Of a stretch of 64,000 bases of DNA, positions 61,956-64,000 are shown piece after piece. The notes beneath the pieces are model-generated. The model saw nothing but the letters and a program-made list of their open reading frames with translations. It made no database searches and was not told the origin of the DNA. Source of the stretch: Flagellimonas meridianipacifica (GTDB lineage: Bacteria; Bacteroidota; Bacteroidia; Flavobacteriales; Flavobacteriaceae); assembly GCF_003001695.1 (NCBI RefSeq), contig NZ_PVYX01000002.1:682001-746000 (forward strand), in the 5' to 3' direction. The stretch's first letter is position 1. Every line of letters starts with the position of its first letter. Both the position numbers and the translations under genes were made by a program.

Positions 61956-62690
61956 TTACGACATGCGTGAGCCTACCTTTTCCCAGTTAATAATCTTCAA
62001 AATATTCTGAAGATATTCACCTCTTTTGTTTTGGTATTTTAGATAATATGCGTGTTCCCAAACATCAATTCCCAACAAGGGGGTACCCATTCTTTCAGCA
62101 ACCTTCATTAAGGGATTATCTTGATTTGGCGTTGAGCAAACATGTAGTTTGTTGTCGGCATCTTGACATAACCATGCCCAGCCTGACCCAAATCTTTTTG
62201 CGCCAGCCTCTGCCAACTGATTTTTAAGCGCTTCCTCAGAACCAAAATCTTCAACCACTTTAGCTTTGAATGCATCACTCATACCTTGTCCACCAGGGGT
62301 AAGTATATCCCAATAAAGCGTGTGATTATAAAAACCTCCTCCGTTGTTTCGTATGGCCGTAGGTAGATTTTCCATGGTCAATATCTCCTCGATGGATTTT
62401 CCAGAGATATTTGCTGCCTCCAAGGCGGCGTTAAGCTTATTTGTATATCCCTGATGATGCTTGGAATGATGTATTTCCATGGTCATGGCATCTATGGTGT
62501 CTGGAAATGCGTTATATCCGTAAGGGATTTCGGGAAGAGTGAAGGAAGCGGCAGCAGCCGTACTTTCTGTAGTTTCCATAGTTTTTTCTTTTTTAGTTTC
62601 AGTTTTGCAGGAAGAGAGCATTAAAGATGGAACAACGGACACTCCCGTTGTTGCAATGACGGTTTGTTTCAAGAATTTACGCTTGTTCAT
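61956..62690 (-). CDS. Exported Mn/Fe superoxide dismutase (lipoprotein-type signal)
   Basis: 244 residues. The N-terminus has KRKFLKQT (Tat-like, KR instead of RR) and a lipobox LSSC with Cys28, then a linker to ~50. The catalytic part gives metal ligands His74, His123, Asp209 and His213 (MEIHHSKHHQGY, YNHTLYW, DVWEHAYYLKYQ). Gln190 in STPNQDNP and the Gly-rich GGGFYNH pattern favour Mn rather than Fe. It removes superoxide at the cell envelope. Confidence 0.93.
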   Translation of the reverse strand: MNKRKFLKQTVIATTGVSVVPSLMLSSCKTETKKEKTMETTESTAAAASFTLPEIPYGYNAFPDTIDAMTMEIHHSKHHQGYTNKLNAALEAANISGKSIEEILTMENLPTAIRNNGGGFYNHTLYWDILTPGGQGMSDAFKAKVVEDFGSEEALKNQLAEAGAKRFGSGWAWLCQDADNKLHVCSTPNQDNPLMKVAERMGTPLLGIDVWEHAYYLKYQNKRGEYLQNILKIINWEKVGSRMS

Positions 62691-62787
62691 GATGTTGTTT
62701 TATCTTTTCTAAAGTTAGGGATAATTACGTTCCATATCAATGAATTTTAAAAATCGATTGATAAGGCATTAAGATTACCTGTTTGTT

Positions 62788-63282
62788 TTATAAGGGTTTT
62801 AGCAAATCTTTTGCATCGCGTATGCCCCTTTTTAGATTTTCGCAAAGCAGAAGAGACTTATCTATCCGGGTCTGTGAATTCTTATATCTTGAAATCATAT
62901 AGATTATTCCTCGCTTCTTGCCACTGGTAAGTCCTTCAAAAATCTGATAGGCATCATAATCACTCAATAATACTGCTTCAAACTCTTCGGGCATTTCAAC
63001 TCCATATTTGGATGTGTCCTCAAATAACTGCATTGTAAAATAGTCGTTTTGATAAATCCCAAGATTTTTTTGATGGTTCTTACTGAAAATTATATAGAAG
63101 AGGTTTTGCCTTTTTTGAAGTGCCGCATAGAATTCGATAGACTTTGTTTCAAAGGAAGCGATGACTTTTACCCTTTTGTGTCCTTTGGAAATAAAAGGTT
63201 GTGCAATTTCTTCTGGAACTGAAACTACATGCATACCGTAGGATGCCCCCGCAATGCTTACTTCAAAACCAGGGCTTTCCAT
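62788..63282 (-). CDS. DUF1905/YdeI-OmdA family protein
   Basis: 164 residues. N-terminal DUF1905-like barrel (HVVSVPEEIAQPFISKGHKR, VKVIASFETKSIEFYAALQK) and C-terminal OmdA part (MPEEFEAVLLSDYDAYQIFE, GLTSGKKRGIIYMISRYKNS). It shares the TxGKxR-type motif with the protein at the left end, but the N-terminal half is different. It starts directly after the OsmC gene stop and is probably co-transcribed. Confidence 0.85.
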   Translation of the reverse strand: MESPGFEVSIAGASYGMHVVSVPEEIAQPFISKGHKRVKVIASFETKSIEFYAALQKRQNLFYIIFSKNHQKNLGIYQNDYFTMQLFEDTSKYGVEMPEEFEAVLLSDYDAYQIFEGLTSGKKRGIIYMISRYKNSQTRIDKSLLLCENLKRGIRDAKDLLKPL

Positions 63283-64000
63283 TTAGTCAATCAGTTTTGT
63301 GATCACCTTCGTTTCACTATGTAACGTTCTGTGCACAGGACACTTGTCTGCAATTTGAAGTATTCGTGTTTTTTGCTTTTCATCGAGGTCTCCTGTAAGT
63401 TTAATTTCACGGTGGAAGGTGTCTATTTTGGCCGATTCTGATTCACAATGCTCGCAGTCTTCCGCATGGGTTTTGCTGTATGAGGTATGGACTTCAATGT
63501 TTTCTAAAGGCCATCCTTTTCTTTTTACGTACATCTGCACGGTCATTACCGTACACGCCGAAAGTCCGGCAGAAACATACTCATAGGGAGAAGGGCCAAA
63601 ATCGTTTCCTCCAAAACTCTCTGGTTCGTCAGCCAACATATAATGGTTGCCAACTTTCATTGGTGTTGTAAACTCATCTGTAGCATCCAAACTGGCCATT
63701 ACCTGATGTTTGGTCCTCAAAGAATAGTCAATACGTTCCATGATGGGCAGGTACCGTTTGGCCCAACCGGAAATTACCTCGCCTACGTACAATGAATCCT
63801 CTTTATTGAAAAGTAAATGGTCCGCTCCATCCAATGAGACAAAACTTTTGGGATGGTGCGCTGCGGTATAGATTTCCTCTGCATTTTTAATGCCCACAGT
63901 ATCATCTTGTGGCGAGTGCATGATTAAAAGAGGTTTTCTGAGCGCTTTGGCAGTTTCGGGAAGGGACTTGGTTTCCAAGTCATCAACAAACTGTTTTTTT
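63283..64000 (-). CDS. Alpha/beta hydrolase fused to OsmC domain (5' part outside window)
   Basis: The visible part begins inside an alpha/beta hydrolase: LLIMHSPQDDTVGIKNAEEI with catalytic Asp and GADHLLF with catalytic His. Then follows an OsmC domain (GPSPYEYVSAGLSACTVMTV, then DKCPVHRTLHSETKVI) with the two redox cysteines that reduce organic peroxides. Bifunctional hydrolase-OsmC proteins are common in Bacteroidota. The frame is open to the right edge; the nucleophile region and start are not in the window. Confidence 0.93.
   Translation of the reverse strand, partial: KKQFVDDLETKSLPETAKALRKPLLIMHSPQDDTVGIKNAEEIYTAAHHPKSFVSLDGADHLLFNKEDSLYVGEVISGWAKRYLPIMERIDYSLRTKHQVMASLDATDEFTTPMKVGNHYMLADEPESFGGNDFGPSPYEYVSAGLSACTVMTVQMYVKRKGWPLENIEVHTSYSKTHAEDCEHCESESAKIDTFHREIKLTGDLDEKQKTRILQIADKCPVHRTLHSETKVITKLID

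Overview
The window reads as chromosomal DNA of a marine-type Flavobacteriaceae bacterium (phylum Bacteroidota). The evidence is the gene content: TonB-dependent receptors with carboxypeptidase-like domains, a PorP/SprF protein, LytS/LytTR two-component pairs, 2TM proteins, GIN (DUF2807), PspC, DUF5916, DUF3526 and DUF4331 proteins. Promoters, where visible, resemble the Bacteroidota TAnnTTTG -7 box, and A-rich leaders replace Shine-Dalgarno sites. I cannot name the genus. I see no tRNA, rRNA, transposase, phage gene or CRISPR array.

Layout. 1-9.6 kb: a minus-strand operon (ArsR regulator, SRPBCC, DoxX, YdeI-like, WYL regulator) with a double palindromic operator in front. It is followed by an ASCH protein, secreted DUF2911 and unknown proteins, a TonB-type receptor and a divergent LytS/LytTR pair. 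9.8-16.8 kb: LysR regulator divergent from DUF5916 and EamA genes, then a unit of beta-barrel, DGPF/YCII protein and ECF42-type sigma factor, then DinB. 17-29 kb: a 1049-residue Asp-box (sortilin-like) exoprotein, a TonB receptor, and a convergent operon of small His/Cys-rich protein, ABC ATPase, two DUF3526 permeases and DUF5916. The ATPase carries a one-base frameshift inside its Walker A motif.

29-31.5 kb is a decayed stretch: a Crp/Fnr N-terminus joined to a luciferase-like oxidoreductase C-terminus, an EthD protein, and an unidentified gene broken into three frames, followed by intact trxB. 31.5-36.2 kb: lipocalin-like protein and the DUF4870, NTF2-like, PadR, PspC and GIN group, with a short repeat array in front of padR. 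36.4-44 kb: housekeeping and stress genes (DUF4442, YegP, AIM24-like, DUF2461, Crp/Fnr, DUF4406, NudK, MsrA-like, D,D-carboxypeptidase, OxyR). A three-hairpin RNA candidate ends just before the msrA-like gene.

44-54 kb: DUF2141, a TonB receptor, GNAT, a PorP/SprF protein extended by a coiled coil and a SPOR-like end, PaiB, and a six-gene signalling operon. That operon holds a secreted protein, a LytS kinase fused to a 2TM domain, three free 2TM proteins and a LytTR regulator. 54-64 kb: LETM1-related protein, a DUF4331 pair with a TPR lipoprotein, MscS, an OmpW-like barrel, an ECF sigma/anti-sigma pair, VOC, an exported superoxide dismutase, a second YdeI-like protein and a hydrolase-OsmC fusion cut by the window edge.

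The most unusual parts are the 2TM signalling operon, the frameshifted ABC ATPase in a possible metal or cofactor transport unit, the structured RNA before the msrA-like gene, the PadR leader repeats and the decayed 29-30.3 kb stretch.
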